Assembly: GCF_033115175.1 (NCBI RefSeq)
Contig: NC_084831.1
Coordinates: 79,927,502-79,991,501, forward strand
From: Lepus europaeus
Lineage: Eukaryota > Chordata > Mammalia > Lagomorpha > Leporidae
Length of the DNA stretch: 64,000 nt
Direction: 5' to 3'
Part shown: piece after piece, positions 12,001-24,324 of the stretch
Layout: every line of letters begins with the position of its first letter
Numbering within the stretch: position 1 is the first letter of the stretch
Made by a program: the position numbers and the translations under genes
The notes under the pieces: model-generated
The model's database searches: none
The model's input: the letters and a program-made list of their open reading frames with translations, nothing else
What the model was told of the DNA's origin: nothing

Positions 12001-15000
12001 GAATTACTGCGTCAAAGGGTACCCTCAGCTGCAATTTTGGGAAATAGTTTCTGATTCCTCTCCTAAAAGTTGCACCATTTTTCACTTCCATTGACAGCAT
12101 TTGTAATTGCTTATTGAGGAAGGAGCCCTTTAAATGTCATCATTCTCTGCTTTCTCTGGTGTGCAGTGGAACTGAATTCAGAGGAGCTCTGACCCAGGAC
12201 GCTGTCATCCACGTCCTTTCTGGTTTGTCTGAATTTCCTGTGTAGCTGTTTAAGCCCTTGGCAATCAGGACCACCCCGTCCACACCCCTCCATCAAGATT
12301 CAGGGCTTTAAAATAAAGTGGAGTGCATTTCCAAATTAATGAGTGTTCTTAATAGTGCAATGCTTGTAATGTTTTATTTGTATCTAGCAACTTACAGTCC
12401 TTGATCCATACTACTATGTAAGGCGGTCAAGAACATAGATTTTTTTTTTTTTTTTGACAGGCAGAGTGGACAGTGAGAGAGAGACAGAGAGAAAGGTCTT
12501 CCTTTTGCCGTTGGTTCACCCTCCAATGGCTGCCGCGGTAGGCGCCCTGCGGCCGGCGCACCGCGCTGATCCGATGGCAGGAGCCAGGTGCTTCTCCTGG
12601 TCTCCCATGGGGTGCAGGGCCCAAGCACTTGGGCCATCCTCCACTGCACTCCCTGGCCACAGCAGAGAGCTGGCCTGGAAGAGGGGCAACCAGGACAGGA
12701 TCGGTGCCCCGACTGGGACTAGAACCCGGTGTGCTGGCGCTGCAAGGTGGAGGATTAGCCTAGTGAGCCACGGCGCCGGCCAAGAACATAGATCTTTCTA
12801 AAATAAACCCAATTCTAAGTTTCTCTTTCTACTTTTAGGTGTTCATCTGACATCACAGGCATCTTTGTATGTGAAAAAGGCCCTTGCCCCCAAGAAAACT
12901 GTATCATTAGTAAGCTTTTCAAAGAAGGATGTGTGTTTGTCTACAACAGCACCCAAAATGCCACTGCATCAATAATGTTCATGCAAAGTTTATCTTCTGT
13001 AAGTATGGCCTTGGAATGACAAAATCCTATAAAAATGTACCGTTTCTTAAAATAGATTGATACATTTTATGTGCTTAAACTTTACAAAATAATCTAGGTT
13101 CACTACATTTTACTTTATGTAAATATTTATTTGTTTGTTTGCTTGAAAGTCACAGCAAAAGAGGAGAGGGAGAGAGGGAAAGGGAGACATTTTCCATCTG
13201 CTGGTTCACTTCCCCAATGACTGCAACAGCCAAGGCTGGTGCAGACTGAAGCCAGGAGCCAAGAACTGTATCCTAGTCTCCCGGATGAATGGCAGGGCCC
13301 AAAGTACTTAGGCCATCTCTTTCTACCTTCCCAGGTGCTTAAGCAGAAAACTAGATCTAAAGTAGAGCAGCTGGGATTCCAACCAACACTCAGACACGGG
13401 AAACTAGCATCTCAAGCAGAGGCTTATCCTGCTGTACCACCAAGCTGGCCCCAAGATGCACTGCATTTTAGAGCTTAGGACACCTTAGAGTTCATCTAAT
13501 TTTTATTCTACAAGTGAAAAAACTAAATTTCCCAAGACAATTACCAAAAATAAAGTCCTTTAGAAAGCTGATCATCTGCTTTCCAGGATAGGTGATTTAG
13601 CCAGGCAACTCTGGAGACCACAAAATTAATTGCTTTTATGGTGGCGTTCCTGTATCATTTCTTAGAGAGGGAACAGGTGGTGGCTCAAGCAGTTAAGTTC
13701 TTGCCACCCTCATATGGAGACCTGGACTGAGTTTCCAGCTGCTGGTTTCAGCACAGCTTTTAGTGGTCTTGGGCATTTGAGAACGTACCACTGGTTAGGA
13801 GGGAACTTTGTCTGCCTCACAAATAGCTTTATTTTTTAAAGTGTGTTGGATTAATGAACGTGATACATTTTACACTTTCTTTTACTTGAGGTAGTAAACC
13901 ACTCTGTATTTTAATATTTGCAATTCCTATTTCTCTTTCTTTTATTTTTCAAAGAGGTTCTGCCCAGTTTCCTAGCCTTACTAAGAAACTCACGCCCTAT
14001 TGCAGTTAATCTCTTTTCAAAACCTCAGCTGTATTTTTACACTTTGTTTTTCTGTGTGGGTGCAAACGGATGAAATCTTTACTTAGTATATACTGAATCG
14101 ATCTTCTGTATATAAAGATAATTGAAAATGAAAAAAAACTTGGGGTTAAATTGGAAATTACATAGAAAATTAATCAATTTTTAAAAAAAATCATGTAGGA
14201 TTTCTGTCATTAATGTGCTGTACACTGTTATTTAATGCTATAACTAGTACTCCAACAGTATTTTTCACTTTGTGTTGCTATGTGAGGGCAAACTGTTGAA
14301 ATCTTTGCTTTATATATACTAAACTGATTTTCTGTATATAAAGAGAATTGAAAATGAATCTTGATGTGAATGGAAGGGGAGAGTGAGCAGGAAAGGGGAG
14401 GGTTGCAGGTGGGAGGGAAATTGGGGGGGGGGGAAGCCATTGTAATCCATAAACTGTACTTTGGAAATTTATATTCATTAAATAAAAGATTAAAAAAAAA
14501 AAACCTCAGCTGCTTCTATGAAATCAGAGAAGAGATTAGAGAGTCTATAATGCTTCTTCTATCTGAGCAACCATTCTGTAGGCAGCCAATATGGACTTTA
14601 GGAATGCAGGCCTGGAAATAGAACTTAAAGGGAAAGATGAGATTTCACTGAAGTCCAATAACACTCAGCTTTAGGGGCACAGAAACCCGGCCTTATTAGC
14701 ATTGCATGTGAAAATAACGGACAGGGACTAGTGTATAAATCCAGAGCACCATTTTAAAAATTCCTGTTTAAAAGGAGTGTGCTAACTGTCCTGGCGTGTG
14801 GGGTGGGGGGTCTCTTCCTCTCCTACCCCTTCATTTTCACTTTAGGGGTGATCGTAGGGAGCAGCCAGACTCTCTCCAGAAGCCTGCATGGAATCAGAAA
14901 GGAGGGAGCCAAATGAGTTCTAGGTTTAGTCTACCTGCATCACAAAAACCTCACAGTCCTGTCTGTGCTGCACTCCTCTGTGGGCCGGGCTGGGAGCCTC

Positions 15001-18000
15001 ACAGGTATACGCCTTGGTGGACTTTTCACTTCCCTGGCTGACCAATGCCCATTGAAATGATGCATTTTTTTTCCTTGAAGATATTCAGTCTGATTTTATT
15101 CAAGACTAGGAACTGTTTTGTAATTTTAAGGTGATGTTTCCTATTTATTTTTCATTTCTTTTTTTAAAAATATTTTATTTATTTATTTATTTATTTGAGA
15201 GGTAGAGTTACAGAGAGAGGGAGACACAGAGAGAAAGGTCTTCCATCCGCTGGTTCACTCCCCAAATGGCTGCAACAGCCAGAGCAATGGGCCAATCCAA
15301 AGCCAGGAGCCAGGAGCTTCTAAGTCTCCCTCGGCCCAAGTAGTTGGACCATCTTCTACTGCTTTCCCAGACCATAGCAGAGAGCTGGATTGGAAGAGGA
15401 ACAGCCAGGACTAGAACTGGTTCCCATATGGATGCCAGCACTGCAGGTGGAGGCTTAGCCCACTATGCCACAGCAACAGCCCTGATTTTTTCCTATTTCT
15501 TGTCCCATCCATTATATTCTTAGTTTCTAGCTTACATATCTGATGCCAGCTTAATTCTGTGTATTTGGTCTTACTATCTGTGACACGTCACAATCTTTGT
15601 GATCAATATCTAGTCAGGAAAGCTCCACAATTTCCTAACCACAGTCATGAAATGTGGGGAAAGAGAGCTAAACAAAGTTAAACCAAACCAGGTTCTGCCC
15701 TGTCTCCTTGTCTTACTAAGAAACTCACACCCTATTGCAGTTAATCTCTTTTCAAAGCCTCAGCTGCTTCTATGAAATCAGAGAAGAGATTAGAGAGTCC
15801 ATAATGCTTCTTCTATCTGAGCGACCATCCTGTAGGAATGGAGGCCTGGAAATAGATAGGGATCCATTCCTTTGCAGTACAAACTACACCTTTACTGGGG
15901 TACTGACACAGGTTCATCAGTAGCATTGAACAAATTATCTCTATATTTCTAAATTATGGGAATGGGGGTGTCAGGAAGTAGACTTAAGTTATTTTCCTTC
16001 TTAATCTTATTCTTAGAGGTAAATATTTGAGCTAAACCAATATATGCAGACTGTTCCATAAATAAAGGTGCAGTAGTCATTAAATATGATTCCATGGAAT
16101 TGTCCAACAAAGATAACATCTTCTGGACTGTTTTCTTAACACAACATCATGCTAAGGAAGGAGGGAGACTTTTTTTTTTTTTAAGACTGAGATATACACA
16201 CACGGTCTGCTCTCTGTTTGCCAAGTACAAGTAAGCTTTTAATGGGGGTCATCATCACAAAGGTGCTAGTGTCTCAAGGAAAGGATGCCAAAGTTTGTTT
16301 GCAAACCAGCTGTCACTCTTCAAGGGAAGAAGTACACTGCCGTGGCCTGTCTAGATTTCCTCTCTTTTGGCTCACCTGGTCTTTCAGTCCAAGTTGCATG
16401 AGAATGAAAAGCTTCTCCAGTGCTGGGGGAGAGTTGCTCCTCTCTGATAGCCCCTGCTCTCTTTCCAGGTGGTTGAATTCTGTAACGCAAGTACCCACAA
16501 CCAAGAATCTCCTAACCGCCAGAACCAAATATGCAGCCTCTCAAGTGCATGGGACATAATCACAGCCTCGGATGACTTTAACCGCAGCGCTCCCTTGGGT
16601 GGGACCGAGCTCCCACCTCCTCCCACATTCTCCCTTGTGCAGGCTGGTGACAAGGTGGTCTGTCTCGTGCTGGATGTGTCCAGCAAGATGGCCGAGGTAA
16701 CATTTTTTTTTTAAAGATTTATTTATTTATTTGAAAGGCAGGCAAAATGTTCGAAATGATCACAGCTTATTTTCTTGGAGATGGGACAGACAAATTCAGA
16801 ATGTGGCCCAGAAATTAGGATCATGCAGATGAAGGAAATACACAGATAATTCCTCACCTCCATTTTGGCCACTAATAGCAACTTTTCCCCTACCAAGACT
16901 CTTCTTCAAGATCCTGACACATAAGGAAAACTCTGGCCACAGCCATTCGCTGGTAAGCATCTGTGGTTGAAACAGCAGATGGAAATTGCAGTGAGCTGGC
17001 CTGACGTGTGTATGTTTCCTATGTCCCTACACGATTCAGTGGCCCGGTGATCTAGCCAGCTCCTGGGAACCTGCTCTAGGAACCTCCAGCTCAAGGCTGA
17101 GTCTCTGGAATCAGGCAGATGTGCTTCAGTTCTGGTTACGTCACTTACTGGCTGTAATCAGGAGCTCAGTTTTCTCACCGTAAAATAGGACTAGGATACC
17201 TACTTTCACATGGAAATTTGCAAACCCTTTAATCAATGCAGCCATTTTTAACCTTAAACTATATGATCTTGTCATTCAAAATATTAAAAACAAATTGACT
17301 AAGTGCTCAAAACTCGTTACTTCCTAAATTTTATTCTAGTTTTTACTATGACTTATGCCCAGCATTGGCTAAGAGTGGTTTTACATTTTACATAGTAAGA
17401 AAAAAATCAGGAAAATAATATTTCATAACATATGAAAAAATATATGAAATTCAACTTCCAGCATCCATAAAAAAGTGACTCATTTGTTACCACATACCAC
17501 CTATGGCCACCCTGGTGCTACAATGGCAGAATTGAGTAGTTGCAACAGAGAACTTCAGGCATACAAAGCCTGAAATCTTTACTATCTGGCCCCTTTGCAA
17601 AAAAAAAAAAATGCTTATTTCTAACCTATAATCTAAAGGTTATTTTTGGCTTATTGTATCTCTGTGGGTTGGCTACTGTACACCTCTTCCCAGCTCTGTG
17701 TTCCATGCCATCACATTGTCAGCTTGAAGTCAGCCATGGTGAGGCTATTTACTGCACAGAAAATGGCCATTGCTCTAAATCAGAGCTTGCCCTTACTTGC
17801 CCTCACCCAACCCTCCCTCCCTCCTCCCTGCTTCTCTCCTTCCACCCTCCTTCCTTCTTTTGTTCCTTTCTTCATTCCTTCCTTCCTTTCCTCTCCTCTT
17901 CCCTCTCTCCCCCACTTCTGTGTTTCTTTCCAAAAAGCTAATTATTAAACATTTATCTGTCTACATCACAAGAGTATTGAGGGAGAATAAATGTGATAAT

Positions 18001-21000
18001 AAATATGGAGTTTTTGGTTCATAATTAATTACAAATGACAGATTTTATTTTTATTATAGTACATGTCCAAGAAGAGAATTTATGCTATTGTGTTCTCTGC
18101 CTCATTAGTCCTAGAATTCTTGCATCTGGAGAGGGATATGACAGGGGGCTTATCTGAATTACTAAGAATATAGGAATATTAGGAATTCTGCTAATGCAAT
18201 TTGTCATGCTGTCTACCTACTGATGGCTAGGACATGCTTTTCTCAAATACAATCTCAGGGTAACAATACTGGTTACCTGTCTATGTTGAGTGAGGATTGA
18301 TGGAATGAAAGGAAGATAACTACTTAAGACACGAAATAAGCAGAAAAGAAATAAGCCCCAGGTGACAAAGTCACCTTTCCTCCCTTTTATTGCCTATACC
18401 ATCACTGAACCATTATATCCATCCCTTTATTTATCAGGTGCCCACACTGTGCTGGCCTGTGGGATACAGAGATGGGGGAGAACAGGGTGTTTGCTCTGAA
18501 CATTTGTGAATCTAATGATGGAGATGTGATACATCCACGTGAATAAGTACAATAGAGTATGACAAGATCTCACAGACATATGAGCTGCCGTGGAAGCATT
18601 GTCAAGACAATGTCTAGTGCTATAGAAGAAAGTGGGCAAGGTAGACTTCACTGAAAGGGTGAACTTGGAGTTGAAGGATAGTAGGTGCTTGCTAGATTGG
18701 GTGAGATGAGGAAGAGTATGAGCGAGGACACTGCAGGGAAAGAAAGTGTGTGTGCAGTGGCCAAGGAGCAGAATGAGAAGGACTTGTTCAGGGGAATGGG
18801 ACTGACTGGCATGGCTATCACCAACATTGGGTAGATCTGAGGAAGACGCAACTGAGATGGAAATATGGTATGGATTTGAAAGAAATGTAACACATTTACT
18901 TAACAGGATCTGTTTAAGACATGGAAGCAGGTTACACAGGAGTAGTAGATTTCTAGCACATCCATTTGGGAGGAGAGTCATCATTGCGAATGGTGACTTG
19001 ATGACCATGATCATGATAATAGCATATACATTCTGAATGCTCATTTTGTATCCATTTTGTAAATGAGAAAACAGGCTATAAAAAGACAAGTAATTTTTTC
19101 ACGGCTACAAAATCAGCAAAGGTTAAAGGCAGGATTCAATCTTTGCTTATCCACTCTACCAACTTATCTCCCAGTACTGTAAGAGAAACAATATTTAAGA
19201 AGGGGGGGCAAGGGATTTTGAGTGTGTAGAGTTTGAGACAAACTGTGGGACATGAGATTGGTGGGGTGACATGCAGGTCCAGGCAGTAAGGGAGGTGTCC
19301 GGGATGGAGACAGAGGTCACAGTCATCCATGAACCCGTGAAACCCTGAAACTCAACTTGCTGCCCCTTTCTCTTTTCCCACAGTCTTCCAAACAAGTGAT
19401 CTTAGTGAATTCATCTGTAACATCACCTGCCCAAACCTGAACACTAATATTGCTGTATGTTTGGTTAGTACCTCATGGTATAACTGTATTGTCATATACT
19501 CCTACATCATTCAGTTTATCCTCACAGAAACTCTATTTTAATAAGAGGGGCTGGTGTTGTATCAAAGCAAGTAAAGCCACCACCTGCAACATCGGGATCC
19601 CATATGGTCAGTTCATGTCCCAGCTTCTCTACTTCTGTTCCAGTTCCCTGCTAATGGCCTAGGGAAAGCAGAGGAAGATGGATGCCCCAAGTATTTGGGC
19701 CCCTGCCACCCACATGGGAGACCTGGAAGAAGTTCCTGGCTTCTGCCAGTGGCCTGATCCAGCCCCGGTCATTGTAGCCAGTAGGGGAGTGAACCAGAGG
19801 ATGGATAATCTCTCTCTTTGTATCCCCCTACTCTGTAACTCTGACTTTCAAATAGACAAATCTTTTTTTAAAAAGTAAGAAAGACACTACTGAATACGCT
19901 TTACAGATGAAGTTGCCAACCTAAGATGACCACAATCACAGTGGCTAACTCAGGAAGGACACTAGATTCTCTACTACTCCTCTCTACCATAAAGTCTGTT
20001 TGCAATGTTTTCACCTACCTAGTATGAATTTTAAATGTATTTATTCATTTAGTTTTCTTTATTTGAAAGAGACAGAGAGAGAGAGAGAATCTTCCATTCT
20101 TTGTTTCACTGCCCAAATGCCTGCAATGGCAGTGGCTAGGGCTGGGGCGTGGGCTGGGGCTGGGCCAGGCTGAAGCCAGGAGCCAGAAACTCAATCTGGG
20201 TCTCAAATGGGTGGTAGGGACCCAAATACTTGAGCCATCACCAGGGCACACGTATGAGGGAGCTGGACTCCAAAGGGAGCCAGGACTTGAACTTGAACCC
20301 AGGCACTCTGATACGGGATGCAGGCATACCAAGTGGCAGCTTTATCACTATGCCAAACACGCACTCCACCCAGTCTGAATTTTTAAAAAAGCAGTTGCAA
20401 ACCTCAATTGGTTACATAGATCTGAGTTGGAGAAAAAACAGTAGGGATATGTGTTTGTAATTAGGAGCATCTTGTTGGGGCAAAGTTCCAACCACTATCC
20501 CTTCCCCAAAAAGGCACACATTTTTGAAACTACAATTCAGCAAACAATATTTTAACACTATGTCACCTTTCCAACTAAAAATTTATGATCCAACGGCTCA
20601 TGAAGAATTAGCAGATATATTTGGTAATTTAATTATCTTAGTCATACTTTTAGCTATCAAATGTTCATGCTTGCTTTTTCCTTTTTGGGACATAGGCTGA
20701 CAGACTCCTTCGACTGCAACAAGCAGCAGAATTTTTTTTGATGCAGATTGTGGAAATTCACACTTTTGTGGGCACTGCCAGTTTCAGTAGCAAAGGAGAG
20801 ATCAGAGCCCCGCTACAGCAAATTAACAGCCGCGATGACCGAAAGCAGCTGGTTTCTCACCTGCCTACCACTGTGTCCACTGAAGCAGAAATCAGCGTGT
20901 GCTCCGGACTAAAGAAGGGGTTTCAGGTAGCGTAGAGCCTCCTAAGCCTCACTCACCGTGACTTTTCTTTCCTGCCTTTTGTACCTGAGCTTCCTTCTGA

Positions 21001-24000
21001 TTAGGGTCAATTTGTTATGCGGTGCTCATAGCAACCTCAACTATAAGAGAGTAATGATGGATTACCTTTAAAGTTAGGAACCATTGATGACATTGTATTC
21101 TGTGTGCCTGACAAAGTTGGCATGTAATAGTTGCTTCATAAATGCTTGTTTAAAGAATGAGTAAATAAATGAATACAAAATGGTTAAGGCAGAGAGACTC
21201 AAATATCATTTGGGCACTCTCTCAACTGTCCCTATTCATTCTGAGACTACCCCAGCTGTAACCATTGTTACCCTCTGGTTTTCTGGTCAAAACCAGCCTG
21301 TCTCCTGATTAGTGTCAACCTAGACCTGAAGTCCTGTGAGAATCAATTAAGGCCAAAGGTATGTTTGGGGCTTATCAGAGTTCATCTAAATCAGCACACG
21401 TCTGGATGCTGCATATGGCATGCAGCCGTGCAGTGAGCACCTGATTGTCAGCAAGTCGTATCACGGGTGGTTGCTGCAAGTGTTTCTCAACCTCGGCTGC
21501 CCCGTGAAATCACCTGAGAATTTAAAACTTCCTGATGACTCGGTCTCAACCCGCGATCATAATTTAATTAATCTAGGTTGTGACCTGATGACTAAAATTG
21601 TTCAAAGCACCCCAGCTGATCCAAATGTTGAGGAGCACTGCTCTGGGCCCTCTTCCTGACCACTCGCGGGATCTTGGAGGCAAGACTCCCACACAGTCAT
21701 GTACCCAGGGCCTCTATGACAGAGACCAGTCTAAACTATGGACACATCATGGTGCATAATGTGTAGTGGCTACAGAGAACCTCAAACAGGTTTATGGCTT
21801 GCTAGTAGGTAGCTTGGCATGAACGCAAATTCTTCAGTTCAATTAAACAATTTGAACTACATTTCCTTCCAAAATAGGTGGTGGAAAAACTGAATGGCAA
21901 AGCTTACGGCGCTGTGATCATATTAGTGACCAGCGGGGCTGATGAGCACGTTGGCAGCTGCTTGCACAGTGTGCTCACCAGCGGCTCAACCGTCCATTCC
22001 ATCACCCTGGGATCATCGGCAGCCAGAAACCTGGAGGAATTAGCACGTCGTACAGGTCGTACAGTCTGTAGAACTAAATTTATTTTGAATTTGAGTGGCA
22101 GAGAGAACTCCCATCTGAAGCTGGGAGCCAGGCCCAAACTAAGTTTCTCATCTGGGTGGCAGGAACCCAGTTACTTGAGCCATCATCTCCTACTGCCTGT
22201 CATGATCTGCGTCAGCAGGAAGCTGCAGTGGGGGGCCAGGTAGCAAACCCAGACACTCAGAGGTGGGACACAGGCATCTCAGGTGCTGGGTCAAACACCT
22301 GACCCTAACAACTTTGGTTAGTACCTCATGGTATAACTGTATTGTCATATACTCCTACATCATTCAGTTTATCCTCACAGAAACTCTATTTTAGTAAGAG
22401 GGGCTGGTGTTGTATCAAAGCAAGTAAAGCCACCACCTGCAACATCGGGATCCCATATGGTCAGTTCATGTCCCAGCTTCTCTACTTCTGTTCCAGCTCC
22501 CTGCTAACTTAAATATTGGCAGAGCCTGTGTCGGTCCCCAGCCCAGCAGGCCTGGGCAGCTGACCAGCTGATTGAAAAAGGGGGAAGGCGCCTGGGCCTG
22601 ATAGCTTCCCTGTTGGGACATAGCCCCAGTGTGTCTGGGGCAGCTCAGGTTTGGCTTGAGTTACGCTGGTGGGCCTTGTCCTCTCCCCTTTGAGTCTCCA
22701 CCTAACCCTGGTCTTCCCTTTGTGACGTACCCACCCTGCCCTCCCCTGCTATTCCTTCCCGCCCTCTGCACATGAATCTGTTATTGTTTTGACTTTGGTT
22801 TTTTTATTTGGGGGGACCGGCTGAGCCAAAGGGTCAGAAATTCTGCCCTTCGTCCCTAGCACTTGGCACTATGGTTTTGGTTTATGTATCGTTTTGACAT
22901 TTTCTATGCTGGTTGTATTTATATATACTTAAATATTTAAAGGACAACCACAAAATTCAGATTATATGGCTTAATTGAAAAACTAGAAATAATTTTCTTA
23001 AAAGCACAGAAATCATTGCTAAAATCTGTCATCTGGATTTTTTTTGTTTTTTGGTGCTTTTAAATTTTTATTTTTTTAAATTTTTATTTAATAAATATAA
23101 ATTTCCAAGGTACAGCTTTTGGATTACAGTAGCTTCCCCGCCCCCGCCATAACTTCCCTCCCACCTGCAACCCTCCCATCTCCCACTCCCTCTCCCAACC
23201 CATTCACATCAAGATTCATTTTCAATTATCTTTATATACAGAAGATCAATTTAGTATATATTAATTAAATTTCAACAGTTTGCACCCACACAGAAACACA
23301 AAGTGTAAAGTACTGTTTGAGTACTAGTTATAGCATTAATTCACATTGTACAACAGATTAAGGACAGAGATCCTACATGGGGAGTAAGTGCACAGTGACT
23401 CCTGTTGTTGACTTAACAATTGACACTCTTATTTATGGCGTCAGTAATCACCCTAGGCTCTTGCCATGAGTTGCCAAGGCTATGGAAGCCTTTGGAGTTC
23501 GCCAATTCTGATTTTATTTAGACAAGGTCATAGTCAAAGTGGAAGTTCTCTCCTCCCTTCAGAGAAAGGTACCTCCTTCTTCGATGGCCTGTTCTTTCTA
23601 CTGGGATCTCACTCACAGAGATCTTTCCTTTAGGTTTTTTTTTTCTTTTTGCCAGAGTGTCTTGGCTTTCCATGCCTAAAATACTCTCATGGGATCTTGA
23701 GCCAGATCTGAATGCCTTAAGGGCTGATTCTGAGGCCAGAGTGCTATTTAGGGCATCTGCCATAAGGTCCCAATTACATACAACTAACAATATATAAAAT
23801 AATGTTTTTATAAACTCCTTTTTAAGCAAAGCTGAATATATATAATTATGGAGCTAAAAACAATGTTTTAAGATTAACTGTACTAATGTCTATGATAAAA
23901 ATACACACAAAGGAGCCAGTGTTGTGGTATAGTGGGTTAAGCCACCGCCTGTGATACTGGCATCCCAAAGGGGTGCTGGTTCAAGTCTCAAGTCTCAGCT

Positions 24001-24258
24001 GTTCACTTCAGATCCAGCTCTCTGCTAATGCACCTGGGGAAGCAGCAGAAGATGGCCCAAGTGCTTGGGCCCCTGCACCCACGTGGGAGACTCTGATGAA
24101 GTTCCTTGCTCCTAGCTCCTGCTTCAGCCTGGCCCAGTCCCGGCCTTTGTGACCACTTGGGGAGTGAACGAGCAGATGAAAGATCTCTCTCTGTATCTTT
24201 CTTTCTCTCTCTGAACTCTGCCTTTCAAATAAACAAATAAATCTTAAAAAGAAGAAAG

Positions 24259-24324
<66 letters not shown>

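Noticed and set aside
18427-19089. 220-codon minus-strand open frame in CLCA2 intron 6
   Set aside because: It is the longest frame outside repeats, but it has no recognisable domain, no initiation or splice context and a random-looking composition.
23518-23829. Minus-strand open frame of 103 codons
   Set aside because: It lies in the antisense L1 3'UTR, which is non-coding in the element.
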